DNA from: Stercorarius parasiticus
Lineage: Eukaryota; Chordata; Aves; Charadriiformes; Stercorariidae
Reading direction: 5' to 3'
DNA length: 64,000 bases
Assembly (NCBI GenBank): GCA_013396915.1
Contig: VWZL01002774.1
Coordinates: 366,138-430,137 of the forward strand
Shown: positions 13,501 to 26,112 of the stretch, piece after piece
How positions within the stretch are numbered: the stretch's first letter is position 1
Layout of the letters: each line of letters opens with the position of its first letter
Notes under the pieces: model-generated
Told to the model about the DNA's origin: nothing
Databases searched by the model: none
What the model saw: the letters and a program-made list of their open reading frames with translations, nothing else
Program-made: the position numbers and the translations under genes

Positions 13501-16500
13501 AGACATTAGTTAAAGAAATTGGAAAATGTATTACTTTTGTGAGCTGACATCACAGTTATTACATTATTTACATACACCGAATACGTTATTTTCAAAATTA
13601 TTTGCTCAGCTTCATTATTAAAATATTTTTCAAAGCCTAAGTGTTTGGAATTTTTTTGCAGGGTTTGCTTTTTTCTATGTAAGGGCTGAATTTTTTGAAA
13701 TTGAATTTTTCTTGAATTTGAATTCAACTGAATTTGAAATGGAATATTTCTTAATAATGCTCCCCAGATAGTAAACACAATTTTTTTTAAGCATTTAACT
13801 CCTATTACTCCCCAAGAAACACCTCAGTTTGTGTAGGCTTCTGCCACAAAACCATTTTTTATATTGGCCATTGATATGTTGGAAAGGATCAGAAGTTAGA
13901 TTTGCAGCCTAAATTGGCAAATATACACCATATTTCTATTCATTATATGCCAATAACAGATATTTAAGCATTGAGGACTGGCTGAGAGTTTTGGATGCTG
14001 CTCTGTAATAAACTAATATAATCTGAAATATGGATTACTCTGGAAATATCAACACATTTTCTTTTCCTATGTCATCCCTTTCAGTTGCCACTAATAACTG
14101 GAGATCAGTTCTTGAAATCAGCTCCTCATTCCAGCCCCTTGGAAAAGATAGCACAGGCTTTCCTCAAACACCTCACTTTTCTCCACTTTCTTCTAGTCTC
14201 CACGCATACTGGACACCCCTAGGAAGGCAATAACTCATTTGTTTGAGACACCCCCAAGGTTAATGGTCAAATGCACTTTGTTCAGTGATGTGCAAGACGG
14301 ACGGTCCACATTGAGATCAGTAATGCTATTTTGGGCCTTGAGGTGCAAGGAAGTGTCTATAAGGGAGGAAACACCAAATGATTTGAATTTCCTCAGCAGC
14401 AGGAACAGCAATAGGAGGTAAAACACACTCATGTCCACGGAGCTGGACTCTGCTGTGCAGGCAAGCACCAGGCACAGTCCTAGGCTCAGCTGCTTGCTGG
14501 TAGAGGCATCGTCATTTCTGGGGGGGACCTGGCTCCATCACCCACATCAGCATGACATTTCCACCACCCACATACTCCCCAGATAGCTGTGCCACTTGCT
14601 GAGAGCTTCCAAAATAGCAACTTCCCCACCCATAATGTTAAAAGTTTTTGAAAACATTTGCAACCAATTTTATAGTTAATTAAACCCAGATTTGCTCTAT
14701 TCAGCCATTTGTTCTATAACTTTTAAATCATTTTCTGTTTAAAATTTTAGGGTTTTTTCCTAAGTCATGTGTAAGCTTTAACTGTAAACAGGTTAATCAC
14801 AGCTCTGATTTTCCTCCAGCACCTGCCAGTAAAGAAAAACAATTTTCAAATACCGAGACCTAACGTGGATCACAACATTTCAAGGTGGGACCAGTCCTGT
14901 GGCACTACCAGCAGAGAACCCCATGCCAAATCATACAGCTAGTAAATAGTATAGCATCAATTCCCCAAAAATTTCCATAGCAAGAGTTTAAGGAAGAAAT
15001 CCAAATACCCCACCAGTAAATCTCGCAGAGTAGGTGATATATTTACAGTCGCCAGATATTTCAAATGGCCTTTCTCTCACATATGGTTACACCCTACAAG
15101 TCCAAAAGTTACACAAACTAGATATGCCACCAAGTTTGGAGCTATGCTCTCTCCTCTGTTGAGAACAAATGTAGAAAAATTGTATGACACAAAATCATCA
15201 CTGTTTTTTTTCTCAACAAGACAATAAATCATTATTCATACTTTTCTTTAAAAATCAATATCTCTACCAAGAAAGAGAAATAATTTGTCATACGAAAAAC
15301 TGCCTATCTTGAGTTTCAAGCCAGGCTTCTCCTAACTTTCGAGCACAGTCTTCCCAACAATATCCATTTCTCTGGCTCTCAAGCAGCATCTCTTGTGGCT
15401 CTTACCTTGGTCATGCAAACAAGGAAATCTCAGTTAAAATTAAGCTCCTGCTCGCCAGGGACCAATTATTGATTTTCTTTCTTCCTTTACTCTATGAATA
15501 GAACAGAGAGGATTTCAAAAACATTTGGGGAAAAAATAAAAATTGACCTGTTAAAAACAGCTACAGTGAATTGTAAATATCAACACCGAAAAGATAGCTC
15601 CATCTTGCCTCCTTTTCTGGCGACTACTGTAATGTTGTTGAGAAATGGGTGGTTTACGTTCACTGAATGAGGTCACAGAAACACCACAGTGCCTTGAAGC
15701 ACTAGGATCACAGGCATCCTTAGCAGCTACAGGAACCTACAGGCACCTACACTCAGCGCTAGCCCTGGACGAATGAATTCATCCTACAAAACCAGAGGTA
15801 ACCAACTGCATAACGTGCTGGTATGTCCCAGAGGCAGGCAGCAGGTGCTACAGGAGCTGTGGGCTGTCCTTTGGAGAAAATAATGGCTGTTTTACCTAAA
15901 ATGAGAGTTTAAACCCACCCTATATCAAGCTGTGAGATGTGAATTTATGTCCACTAAGATGAAAAACCATCACGTGAACCCCAGGTTAATTGTCTGTCTG
16001 GTCTTGAAAGCAAGCAGTGATTCATATATTACTACAACAGATACTAGCAAAACCTGTTTATGCATTACAATTATCTCAGTGCCTAAAACCGACTTTCAGA
16101 AAAGCTTTCCTAGGCAGAACACAGTAAAGTGAACTGTTGGAAATTTCATGTCTGACATATAGAAAACATTCTGGTCTCTAGTACCTCCAAATTGTTATTA
16201 AATATTATTATAATTCTTAAAAAAAAAAACCACACTGCAGTTTCTTGAAACAAGGATATCGGTATCATTTAACATCATCTGCTGCTGCTGGTAGGAGACG
16301 ATGTGTAGGGAGTGCAGATGCCGATGAGCGGCTGTCTCAGAGGCCAGAGTGCAATCCGGACAGTCCTGCTCCTAACAACAACCAGGGTGAGATTTCCCAG
16401 ACCACATCCAAGCACTCGGGATCAGAGATCACTTGTCAGTCATTACACACATTGGACAAAATGCCTGCTCTCTGAAAGCACCGTTGCATTCTAGCAGTTT

Positions 16501-17517
16501 TCTTTCTTCGATAGCACATCCTAACAGCTGCTTGTTTTTTCAATAGTTGCTGTCAAAAATGCCTTGCCTCTTTTAGGCAAACCGGCACCACAGACTAATA
16601 GACCAGAAGTATTAGCTTGATCCAATCACATCAAGCCAAGTAAGTCTAACTGCATATACAGCAGCATATATACAAAATCCACAGCATTCAAAAATATCAC
16701 CACAATCTTGATATAAATCAAGATCCATGACTCTGTGCCATATATGCATAAGTCTCCAGTTTAAATAAGTCTGAGTCCCATACAAGGATGAGACTTGCAA
16801 ATTTGCCTTCTTCCTCTCATTTGAAGAAGTGTGCAGGGATAGACATAAGGGAGTCATAAGGAGGGAAGTTTAACCTGAGTTTAAAAAAAACACGTGAAGG
16901 AAATCTGCAGATCTTGTATCCAGAATAAATATATTATGCCATTCTCATAAATATTCACTTTTTGAACCTGTTCCAAAATTCACCAGAACTCATACTAGCT
17001 TTTTCTTGAGTTTAGACACTGTGTTTAAAGGCTTGTAGAATAGTTACCCAAGCAATTTAGTAAAATCCCATTGTTTTAAATTGTAAAGTTAGATTTGACT
17101 CGTCACTGGACTCTAACTGCAACCCTTTTAACCTAGGATTAAAAGTTAATAGAAAAGCCAGTGGGCATTTAACATATATTATTTCTCTGCTTTCTACAAG
17201 GACAACCCACAGCATGCCTGCCAGTTCAGGCCCGTGATCTCCAGGAGAAGCACTGCTTCCCAAAGTGCCCTTCCCATGTGGTATGCTCCTGGCACAAGCA
17301 GTTGTCCATCTCCCATCCGTAGTTGATTTTCAAGGCTGGTTGCTTTCTGCACCAGTAAGACTCATGACCTCACATATGGACACTTTCCTCTCTGACACTT
17401 TGACATCATCATTTAAAGGCTGGTGTTATCGTGACAGGTTCTTTAAAGATGGAACAAAGAAACAGTATGGTTTTACTTCTTAGGAAGAACATTTACTGAA
17501 CATCCTGCAATGGGTCA
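7578..17517. other. Intergenic DNA, no gene seen
   Basis: Mostly AT-rich unique sequence with one MITE-like relic at 11.4 kb. A somewhat GC-richer stretch lies at 12,430-12,980, with no CpG enrichment and no recognised element. A further weak MITE-like fragment may lie near 11,010-11,060. Frames up to 148 codons show no known domain. Confidence 0.7.
11406..11490. mobile_element. Palindromic MITE-like relic
   Basis: The left end reads GGGCCCCATCCTCCACTCAC. The right end, read on the other strand, gives CAGATTCTGGGCTGGTTTAA, the same arm type in decayed form, with a GTGGAAGTCAAG-type centre. It appears related to the elements at 7489 and 55177 and is heavily diverged. Confidence 0.4.
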
Positions 17518-18252
17518 ACAGTTTAATATCTTTATCAAGGACATGGACTGTGGGATCGAGTACACCCTCAGCGAGTTTGCAGATGACACCAAGCTGAGTG
17601 GTGCCGTTGACATGCCTGAGGGATGGAATGCCATCCAGAGGGACCTGGACAGGCTCGAGAAGTGGGCCTTTGTGAACATCAAGAGGTTCAACAAGGCCAA
17701 GTGCAGGGTCCTGTACCTGGGTCAGGGCAACCCTCAGTATCAATGCAGGCTGAGGGATGAAGGGATTGAGAGCAGCCCTGCTGAGAAGAACTTGGGGGTA
17801 CTGGTGGATGAAAAGCTGGACATGAGCCGACAAAGAGGACAGGCTGAGAGAGTTGGGGTTGTTCAGCCTGGACAAGAGAAGGCTCTGGGTAGACCTTATT
17901 GTGGCCTTCCATTACTTAAAGGAGGCTTATCAGAAAGATGCGGACAAATGATTTATCAGGGCCTGTTGCAATAGGACAAGGAGTAATGGCTTTAAACTAA
18001 AAGAGGGAAGATTTAGAGTAGATATAAGGACGAAATTTTTTACAATGAGTGTGGTGAAACACTGGCCCAGGTTGCCCAGAGAGGTAGTAGACGCCCCATC
18101 ACTGGAAATATTCGAGGTCAGTTTGGACGGGGCTCTGAGCAACATGATCTAGTTGGAGATGTCCCTGCTCATTGCAGGGGGGTTGGACTAGATGACCTTT
18201 AAAGATCCCTTACAACCCAAACTATTATATAATTCTATGATTTTATGATTCT
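17518..18252 (+). mobile_element. CR1 LINE, 5'-truncated with internal deletion
   Basis: This is the 3' part of a chicken-repeat-1 non-LTR retrotransposon. Bases from 17518 to about 17830 encode the end of the reverse transcriptase, including the catalytic FADD motif (17576-17587) followed by TKLSG and a run of conserved CR1 pol residues. Near 17828-17836 the sequence jumps from the LDMS region to the later part of the element, so a couple of hundred bases of the usual CR1 sequence are missing. The 3' UTR then follows, with the segment about one-sided heterozygosity of flanks absent but the typical terminal ATTCTATGAT-type short repeats at 18,231-18,252. It is 5'-truncated, has no complete ORF and is inactive. 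The divergence looks moderate, so this is an older insertion but still clear. Confidence 0.95.
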
Positions 18253-19184
18253 AACTCCTAATCTGTGGAAACCAACGGTTTGTGTTCTGGGGAAGGTGGA
18301 GGATTTGTGGACAGTTACCGTACAAATCAAGGAGAAGGAAAAGGCATATAGAGCTTGCCTCTGAAACACCAGTGATTGCAATTAAAGGTGAATGAAAGCA
18401 GTGATACAAATCAAGAATCACCAAAGAATGAAGTATCAGGTAAATGGAGAGGTAAAATGTGCCTTTTTCTTGAAGAGGAAAAAAAAGGCTGCTGACTAAG
18501 ATGCCCTTATACAAAGATTATATATACTGAAACCAATAGAGTGTGAAACACAAATCTTAAAAAATAAATACCACATAAACAGGCAAGCTCCCTTACACAT
18601 ACACTCATCTACACAACAGACTGAGTAATCAAGATCAATCACCTCTTCGCTTCAGCTGTTGCTGAAGTACAGAAGGAGACGTAACCCGTGGTCCTGCCAC
18701 AGCTCATGCAAGCTCCAAAGATGCAGCTGTGAAGGTTTTGGAAAGGGGACAGCATCCACAGCCTCCGAACAAAGGCCTGGGAGGACACCACTGCCTCCTT
18801 CCAAGCATGGACCCCCCAGACCCTCTCCTTGCTTCACAGGAATCTGATGGGAGGCAGCTGGCTACATTTTAACCAGAAAATCCTGGTACCTTGACTTTTT
18901 GTTCTGAGAATGGCCAGAACTGCTGCCACCCAGTGATGGCAGCTGAAGCACCAAGGGCTGGTGCATGCCTCAACCTCGAGTTTCCTGTAGTGGGCATGTT
19001 GCTGCTGGGTACCAGCTGCACTGAATTCAGCATAAAATATAGCAGCAACAGCTATTCCCAGTCAAAAACTGGGATGAGGTGCCTCTCATGAAATAACCCT
19101 AAGATTTTCAGGGTTCCTCATTTTTTTGCCAGACTCCAGCCCCAGCAGTATCACTAGAAAGTAAAAGAGGCAAGTTCAGATCAT

Positions 19185-19258
19185 ACTGCCAGCCTTAGAG
19201 GATTCAAACCAGCGTCCCAGGAGAACACCCTAATCATTGCCCTATATACTGGTCTAGA
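19185..19258 (-). mobile_element. Possible decayed tRNA-derived SINE head
   Basis: On the minus strand there is a B-box-like GGTTTGAATCC (19200-19210) and, about 20-40 bases 5' of it, an A-box-like TAGGGCAATGATTAGG, separated by a TTCTCCTGGGA-type segment. This order and wording resemble the tRNA-like heads of old amniote SINEs. It does not fold into a clean cloverleaf, so it is not a tRNA gene. The family is not assigned. Confidence 0.35.
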
Positions 19259-20399
19259 GTGGTTTGCTCTTGCAAGAAGCCTTTCTTAAAGCCCCTAAAG
19301 AGCTTTCAGGAGTAGCAAGTCATCAGAGATGTGCTCAGGAGCTGCAGCTCATCTGTGAACCATGAACCCAACTCCATGGATCTGGACTTGAGGCTTCATG
19401 TCTTCGATTACAATTCCACATTTAATTAGCATCTGCTGGAGTTCACTGGTTTAGTCCAATAAAGACAGTGGCTCAAAAACATAAAGAAGGATGTGATAAC
19501 TTACTTAAACTGCTTTAATTCCTGTTTAATGAATAAGAATTCTACCATTCTTCAAACACAGCTTTAGTCTCTGAGTCTATCTCCTATATTATTTTTAGTC
19601 TATTTTTAATCTATGATGTTTTATTATCATTATTTTTATTTTTATTATTTATTAGTATAAATTATTACTTTTTGAAAAATTACTAACAGTTTTAATGAGG
19701 CATGCAGCATAAAGTACTGTTTCCTGTTAATTCAGACTATTTTTTTCAGTTTCATTTTTTGTCAAAATATTAACAATTTCTATTAAGCAGAGACATGCAG
19801 GACTCAAGTTGCTGAGCTAATTTTAAAAACTTTCTTTTAAAATTATGCAATTTACCTTTCTATGAATTTGATTTGCCAGGAAAACATGATAAAAGGAGAT
19901 TTTCTACAAAGCATCTCCAGGAATCATACTGGCTCTTTCAGGTGTGTTTTTAATGCTAATAAGTGTAAGGTATTATGGCCTAATTTAAATTTAACCAAGC
20001 ACATGCTTGCTAAAATTAACATCAAGAGTTCTTATGAAAACATCAACTTTAATTTTTTTAAAAAAAATTGTATTTTTAAATTTCAAAGTTACATTTAAAA
20101 GCACAAGAAGTCCAAACTGTAGACAGCATGCGAAACCATATTCATTCACAAATATGTTTTTTCTAACAAGAATGGGTAGCATAATTCTATAATGGTATTT
20201 TGAGGTTATCTTTGAGCAAGCATCCCTGCCTTTAAGACCAAAACTGTGTCTACAAAAATTTATGACTTATTTATGTTGACATTAGTAATTAAAACATTTT
20301 CATGGAAATGTTGGTATTTGTCACATTGTTTTCGGGCACTCTGATACTAAAATAAAGATTAAAATCTAGTGAAAATGACTGCTTGTTCTATTGCTCTTC

Positions 20400-20540
20400 A
20401 GTATGTTTAACAACCGCACTTCCGAGCGCTGTCATACAGCCAGACATAGAGGAGCTATGAAATGCACTTACAATTTATTGCCTATAATTAATTACACTCA
20501 CAATCGTTTACAAGGAAAAAATTGTACCAATAAAATGGAG
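20400..20540. promoter_or_regulatory. Candidate conserved non-coding element
   Basis: Isolated CpGs (CCGCACTTCCGAGCGCTGTC) are followed by a cluster TTTATTGCCTATAATTAATTA with HOX/homeodomain-type cores. Conservation is only suspected. Confidence 0.25.
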
Positions 20541-21328
20541 ACCTTTTAAAAAGAACTACATATTACTTCGAAATGACAGGCTTCTCTAGCAGTTTCAGTA
20601 CCACACTTTGGCTACAAACTTTCTTGTTCAAATAGCAAATTCTCTGCCTGGGCCCGTCCCAGCTCTCCTGAGAGCTCTGACTTCAGAATTGCTGTGAAAG
20701 CTGCATTCTTCAGCAGTGTAGTGTTAGCAACACCCAGGATTTTGTTGCAAGCCTTGGTATAGCTATGGTCTTGTGATTTATTTTTTTTAAAGCTTCAGAG
20801 CTCGGAATGAACAGATTACATGAAAAATTCAGCTTCCTTTTAACAAAATTAATTTGCAGCTTCAGCTGGAGAAACAGTTGAAAAATTATTTTTGTAAAAT
20901 ATTAGGGATGCACAAGGCAAATAAAACTAAGTTGTTTTACAGTAGAGATTTTCGAGGCTGATATGTTGGGTTTGTGTCCTGTTTCATATTTTTAATGATC
21001 AACATTTATTATATTAATAGTGGGATTTTATATCAAATGTTAAACACCTCAAAAGAGAAGTCACTCGTCAGAACCAGGAGAACCTTCACAGGTTAGTAGA
21101 GCCGAGTTCCTCCTCCATCCCTATTAATAACTGGCTACAAAATCCATTGCTTCTCTAAATCGTTGTGAAACGGGGAGGGGATTAAGCATAGTGAGGGCTT
21201 TGTTCTGGTGGACTTGTTCAGTGGAAAGCAAAATGGTAGTTAGTATCAAACCCACTTATTCAAGAGAGTGAATTGTGACAACAGAAATCCCCCAAAGCAG
21301 GAAATGCGTTTCCCAAAGAATTTTTGCC

Positions 21329-21371
21329 TTTTTTTCTTTTTTTTTTCTTTTTTCTTTTTGTTTTGTTTTTT
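21329..21371. repeat. T-rich tract
   Basis: About 43 bases of T with sparse C and G, just before a candidate conserved non-coding segment. Confidence 0.85.
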
Positions 21372-21399
21372 AGTCTACGGTTAGAATTTATTTTAAAAT

Positions 21400-21720
21400 G
21401 TGATTCCTAACTTCCCTAGTGCAAACTCTGGGCAATGTCAAGCGCGCTGTTGTCCTCTTGAGTCTGTAAACACACAGAATTAAACAATAGCATCGCTAAG
21501 TGCGAACTTTCTCCATTCATCTTAATGGACTGTTAATTATGACCACTTAAATGCCCACAGTGTTAACCATTTCACCGCTGACTGCATTTCACCCCAAAGG
21601 CCAGTTTATAGATGATTTATCCACAAGCAGGTAGATGTAAAACTCACAACCGATATACAGTTGACTAAACGATTAATAAAGTTGTGAATATAGATTATGC
21701 AGCCAGCTGAAAAATCTAAT
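21400..21720. promoter_or_regulatory. Candidate conserved non-coding element
   Basis: This is unique, non-repetitive sequence with balanced composition, isolated CpGs preserved in AT-rich surroundings, and several homeodomain-type cores (TTAATTAT, ATTAATAAA) close together. These are hints by eye only. Confidence 0.3.
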
Positions 21721-23210
21721 AAACGTCTCCTGAAGTTTATTCTTTCCAAGGACTGGAGCAAAACGATGCTTTCAGAGTCAACACTGCAGTGTTATTGCTT
21801 GAGGACTGTAGAGATTCAAATAGGATGGTGTTGGTTTTGTAGTGCGTTTTCATGTATCAGAAAGGCTGGCAAAGTGTAGGTAACTGATTGGCATTGCACA
21901 TCCTAAGTGATGTAGGAATATGTAATGTCAGGATATAATAAGGCTAGTTGACTTTTTTTTTAAGTTCAGAAATTTCTACAAAGCTCTATGAGAAATGAAA
22001 GAGAATTTATTTTAAAAAGCCAGGTAAATTTTGCAAAAATTTCTCAATTATTCCTGCTTATAAATTGATGCTACTAATGGAATTAACAGATATTACAAAT
22101 TGAATCACTTTTTTGGACATAGATATTACAGATGCATTTGTTTGGGGGGAGAAAAAAAACAACACAACCAAAAATCCCAGTGATTTTGAAGAATTTAACA
22201 GAACAGGCAATATTTGTCATACAGTCCTGACAGGAATTACGTTTCTAATATCATATGTACTGCATAAATAATAATTACCATGACTATTTGAATCAAATTA
22301 ATTTTGTACTACTAATTTAAGCTCTTCAAAAGTTCTAGGGCTAGTTTCTTCTCTCTTGAGCGAATTAATCTGGTACAATAAGGACAGCTTTAGATTTCAT
22401 TAAGTCTCCCTGGTTCCCCATATTCCCACTGGCATCACTGGCTATTTGAGGAAAGCCTTACAGCCAAAAGGGACCGTGTCTGTATTTTCTGTCCACATCA
22501 CAGATTTTTCAGTGGTTCCTTCTGTCAGATGCTATGGTTGTTTCATGCTTGCACAAATCCCAAATGTGGCCAAGTAGATATATTACCAACCCAATGCTTG
22601 CCTACAATTTTAACACCTGCATTAAAGCAGCCACCCGGGCATATGCTGTAGGCTGGCTACCACGGGGAAAAGCAAGAGTTCACAACATTCACACCATGCA
22701 AACCCCGCTTACTTACTTTCTCAGTCTGTGCTGGTGGTTACAACCACCGCCACTGCACTGCCACTCACCACCCTTGCAATGTGGATACTCATTTTTGGAG
22801 TGTAACTCTAATTTCCAGAGAACGTGAAACAGCCAACACGCCACTCCACAACGGTTAGAAAACAATGACAGATCTGTCAAGTAAAGCAGCTCTGAACACA
22901 GAAACGATTTTCCAAAACGCTGAGAACCCAACAACTATTTGTGCTCAAGTGTGTGGTCCGTTTTCCCCGTTTGAGGACTTTAGGTACCAATATTTTTTTA
23001 AAATAAGAAGTAGTTGTAAATGAACAATCAGGCCCATGTGGTCAGCATGTAACACTGGCATGAACAAATGTGGGCCAGTGCATTGGGTCTACCACCACTC
23101 TCGAGACCCCCCTGATAGTTACCATAGAGATAGTAGGAGCCACAAAGAGCTTCAATCACATTACTGGCTGGGAGGGGGTCAATTTGTATGCGCGAGCCCT
23201 GCTGGGATTG

Positions 23211-23355
23211 AAAGAATGCAGAGGAGGACAGGAAAGATAATAGAGAGAAAAATAAGTGATGGGAGAATACAAGAAATGGGAAAAATGAAAGAAAAAGAAA
23301 GGAAGGAAGGAAGGAAGGAAAGGGGGGGGAGAGAGAGATGAGTGGAGGTGGGGGG
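23211..23355. repeat. Purine-rich tract with (GGAA)n
   Basis: About 145 bases are almost entirely A and G on the plus strand. They include about five GGAA units near 23,300-23,320, a run of eight G and a short (GA)n. It lies about 90 bases before a (GGAT)n array. Confidence 0.85.
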
Positions 23356-23444
23356 ACCAAAGGGAGTGAGGGATCTCGCTGCCCGACAGGAACCGCTGCT
23401 CCAGAGGAGCTAAGCTAGTGGCACAGTCAGCCGTGGGGCAGCGG

Positions 23445-23479
23445 GGATGGATGGATGGATGGATGGACGGACAGACGGA
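23445..23479. repeat. (GGAT)n/(GGAC)n microsatellite
   Basis: Five GGAT units are followed by degenerate GGAC/AGAC units, about 35 bases in total. Confidence 0.9.
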
Positions 23480-25987
23480 CAAATGCCTGCAGCACCTGAA
23501 CCATGCCGCAAAAACTGCTCCAAACATGCAGCAGAGCAAGGAGATGAGATCCCAGAGAGGAGAGGGGGGTTTGCTTTCATATGCCCATGGGTGAACAGCC
23601 TGAACGTAATGCGACAGGGCCAGCACCACAAAAGCAAACAGGTTTCTTTCTTCTTTGGACTCTTCGACCCAGGGCACTGAGGGCTTGGGGCTGGACAGGT
23701 TTTGCCTCTGAGAGCTATGACTGCCTGGGGCTGGTAGGGCTGAAGCTTCAGCAGCTGCTCTGGGTCTCCGGGAGAGACACAGCAGCCTCCGCAGCCCCGG
23801 CTGCGGCGTGCTTACTCTGTTGGATTGCTGTATATGCCTTCAAAAACACTGGCAGACCTTTCTAAACTAAGACAACACCTAGGTCTGTACTCCAAAAAGG
23901 CTGAGGAGAACACTTTGAATGACTATCTAAATCAGCAGAATGTCCAAAATACCAAACCCTGCAAATAATCCCTTACAGATGTCTGCGTGACTGCTGTATC
24001 ATTGCAAAAATCTATTGTTCCTCTGCGGGTTAGTAATGGCACAGCCAAAGCCTGCTTATCCTTCAAGAGGAATCTCAGCAAAGTCAGAGAGAGAGGTAAT
24101 AGGATTCATCGCACAACCCATAACATTTAAAGAAAAAAGTCTTGTTTGGTGGCATATTCGTCAGCCCTGTACCTCCCAAAAGGTAGAGGTTACAAAGAAT
24201 GTCCTGCTTTGGTGGTCACATCAATATTGTAGCATCACTTTGTGCTGCAGCGTCTCACCTTGCAGGTCTTCCCAGGACACACACAGCTTCATAGTCTTAT
24301 GCTGGTACTCAGCTTCAATACTGGCATTTTCGTATGTCCACAGGTCTCCTCCTGGTGCTATGAGGAATGCTCCGAAGGCCAGCAGAGCAGCACGTTGCTG
24401 CTGTGTAGCATAGCTTCACGGCTGAGTGATAAAAGAATTTTTCCTGGAGATTATGATGATCTGCTGAGTTTTCCTAAAACACACCTTTTCTTCGTAGCAG
24501 GAGCATCACAGTACTCCTCACCCTCAGGGCCAGCCCTTTCAGCCCCATGAGACTAAGACAACATACCCTAAATATTCTTACAGAGAAACAGATTTAATTA
24601 TGTTCAGTGAGAATCAGCACAGATTTCAGAGGGCAACATACTCCACAATTGCCAATAGCACCCACTGGTCTGGCCGCAGTATCATGTGCTCATGGTACTA
24701 TATAGACCAGACTAGAACTGATTATGAAGGTTTGTTGGGTTTTTTTAAATGAATTACTATTATTTTTGTATCATTCCACTTTTGACGCCAACTGTCAAAC
24801 TGACCATAAATTAGATTTCTCCCTCGCATATTACTACCAAAGTCGAGTTACCTCTGAAATAACAACGTTGCCTGTGAGTTAAAAGCACACAGATGTCTGA
24901 AAAACAGTAAAATTACTGAAGTATGTAAAAGCCTCTAGAAATGCTGTAAAGCAGCTTTTCCATATATAGCAACGTCACCATTTTAAGTCAAATACACTGC
25001 GATTTTAGCTTAAAAAGCCCTCCAATGCAACACAAACTAAATTGAAAACACTTTCGGTTCAGAGGAATATACTCTTCACATAAAGCTGTAGACTATAGCA
25101 TGAAAATGACATGTATAAAATGGTAAAGTGCCTTTGTAGGAAAACCCAAAGAGTTTTATGCACAAGCTTCCAAACTGTCCTATGCATTAGAACTACTCTT
25201 TTTTTTTTTTCCCATGCAATTTATAATACAGAATATTTTTTAAAAGCGATGGTGTCGGCACTGCAATGGGTATACTCAAAGATTTCAAAGCTTGCTTCCA
25301 GCCCTTCACTTTCCCTTATCACCACCGCACATGTAGGGAGGGGATGCTCCAGTCAGCCAGTCCAGTAGTTTCCATCCAAGCCCAGCCCAGCCCCAACAGC
25401 CTCATCTCAGGCTGCTGAAGTCATTAAGCTCTTTATGAACAACTACTAGCCAGATGAGTCCTCATTTCCAAATCCCTTACAATTTTTTCCACTACAAGAA
25501 GATTTTCCAAAAGCTGGGTAATAGGCCCCAAACGGTTCTTTCGGCTCTCATGTGAACTGGAAACTAAAAAACCATCCAGCAGGTAATTTGTACAAGACTC
25601 TTAAATCTTGAAAATGAGGCTATTCATTTTCTAATAATAAATCTTTACTGCAGGTAATCTTATCTTCTTTCCATAATAAACTCCTAATTATTACCTTTCC
25701 AGCCAGCATATCTGTGATTTTAAGAGTGTGTGACAGCAGTAAAAGCAAGCGCTGGATCTTAGGACTGAAAAAAGGAAATACTTAGGTTAGGCATACAGAA
25801 GATCCTTGTTTTTTAAGCTCTGAACAACATGATATAACGGAACAAATTACAGTCTGGGAGAGAACTATTTCTACTAGAGAAGTCAAGGACAGTCACTGCT
25901 GCTCCTGTGCCTGACAGCTCTGGGGAAGCCCCATCTTCTGCTTGAGGAGACCTGCACTGCCCAGATGAAAATGAAAGAGGAAAAGTA

Positions 25988-26112
25988 CTTCTTTCCTTCT
26001 TTCTTTCTTTCTTTCTTCCTTCCTTCCTTTCCTTTCCTTTCCTTTCCTTTCCTTTCCTTTCCTTTCCTTTCCTTTCCTTTCCTTTCCTTTCCTTTCCTTT
26101 CCTTTCTTTCTT
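25988..26112. repeat. (CTTT)n/(CCTTT)n microsatellite
   Basis: An impure CTTT/CTTC stretch of about 40 bases passes into about sixteen nearly perfect CCTTT pentamers and ends with CTTTCTTTC. One strand is pure pyrimidine over about 120 bases. An open frame on the minus strand reading KERKG repeats is only a translation of this array. It is likely to vary in length between individuals. Confidence 0.97.

Larger units (their letters stand above)
18253..25987. other. Intergenic DNA, no gene seen
   Basis: AT-rich unique DNA holding the possible SINE head, two candidate conserved segments and the purine/GGAT repeats. A moderately GC-rich patch at 23,360-23,830 follows the repeats without reaching CpG-island density. 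A 173-codon minus-strand frame over the repeats is low-complexity. Confidence 0.7.

Noticed and set aside
17510..17974. 154-codon plus-strand frame with reverse-transcriptase similarity
   Set aside because: It is the tail of the CR1 element read across its internal deletion, not a host gene.
19185..19258. A second tRNA gene on the minus strand
   Set aside because: Box-like sequences are present but acceptor and anticodon stems do not form; a decayed SINE head fits better.
23156..23677. 173-codon minus-strand frame
   Set aside because: Mostly a translation of purine-rich and GGAT repeats.
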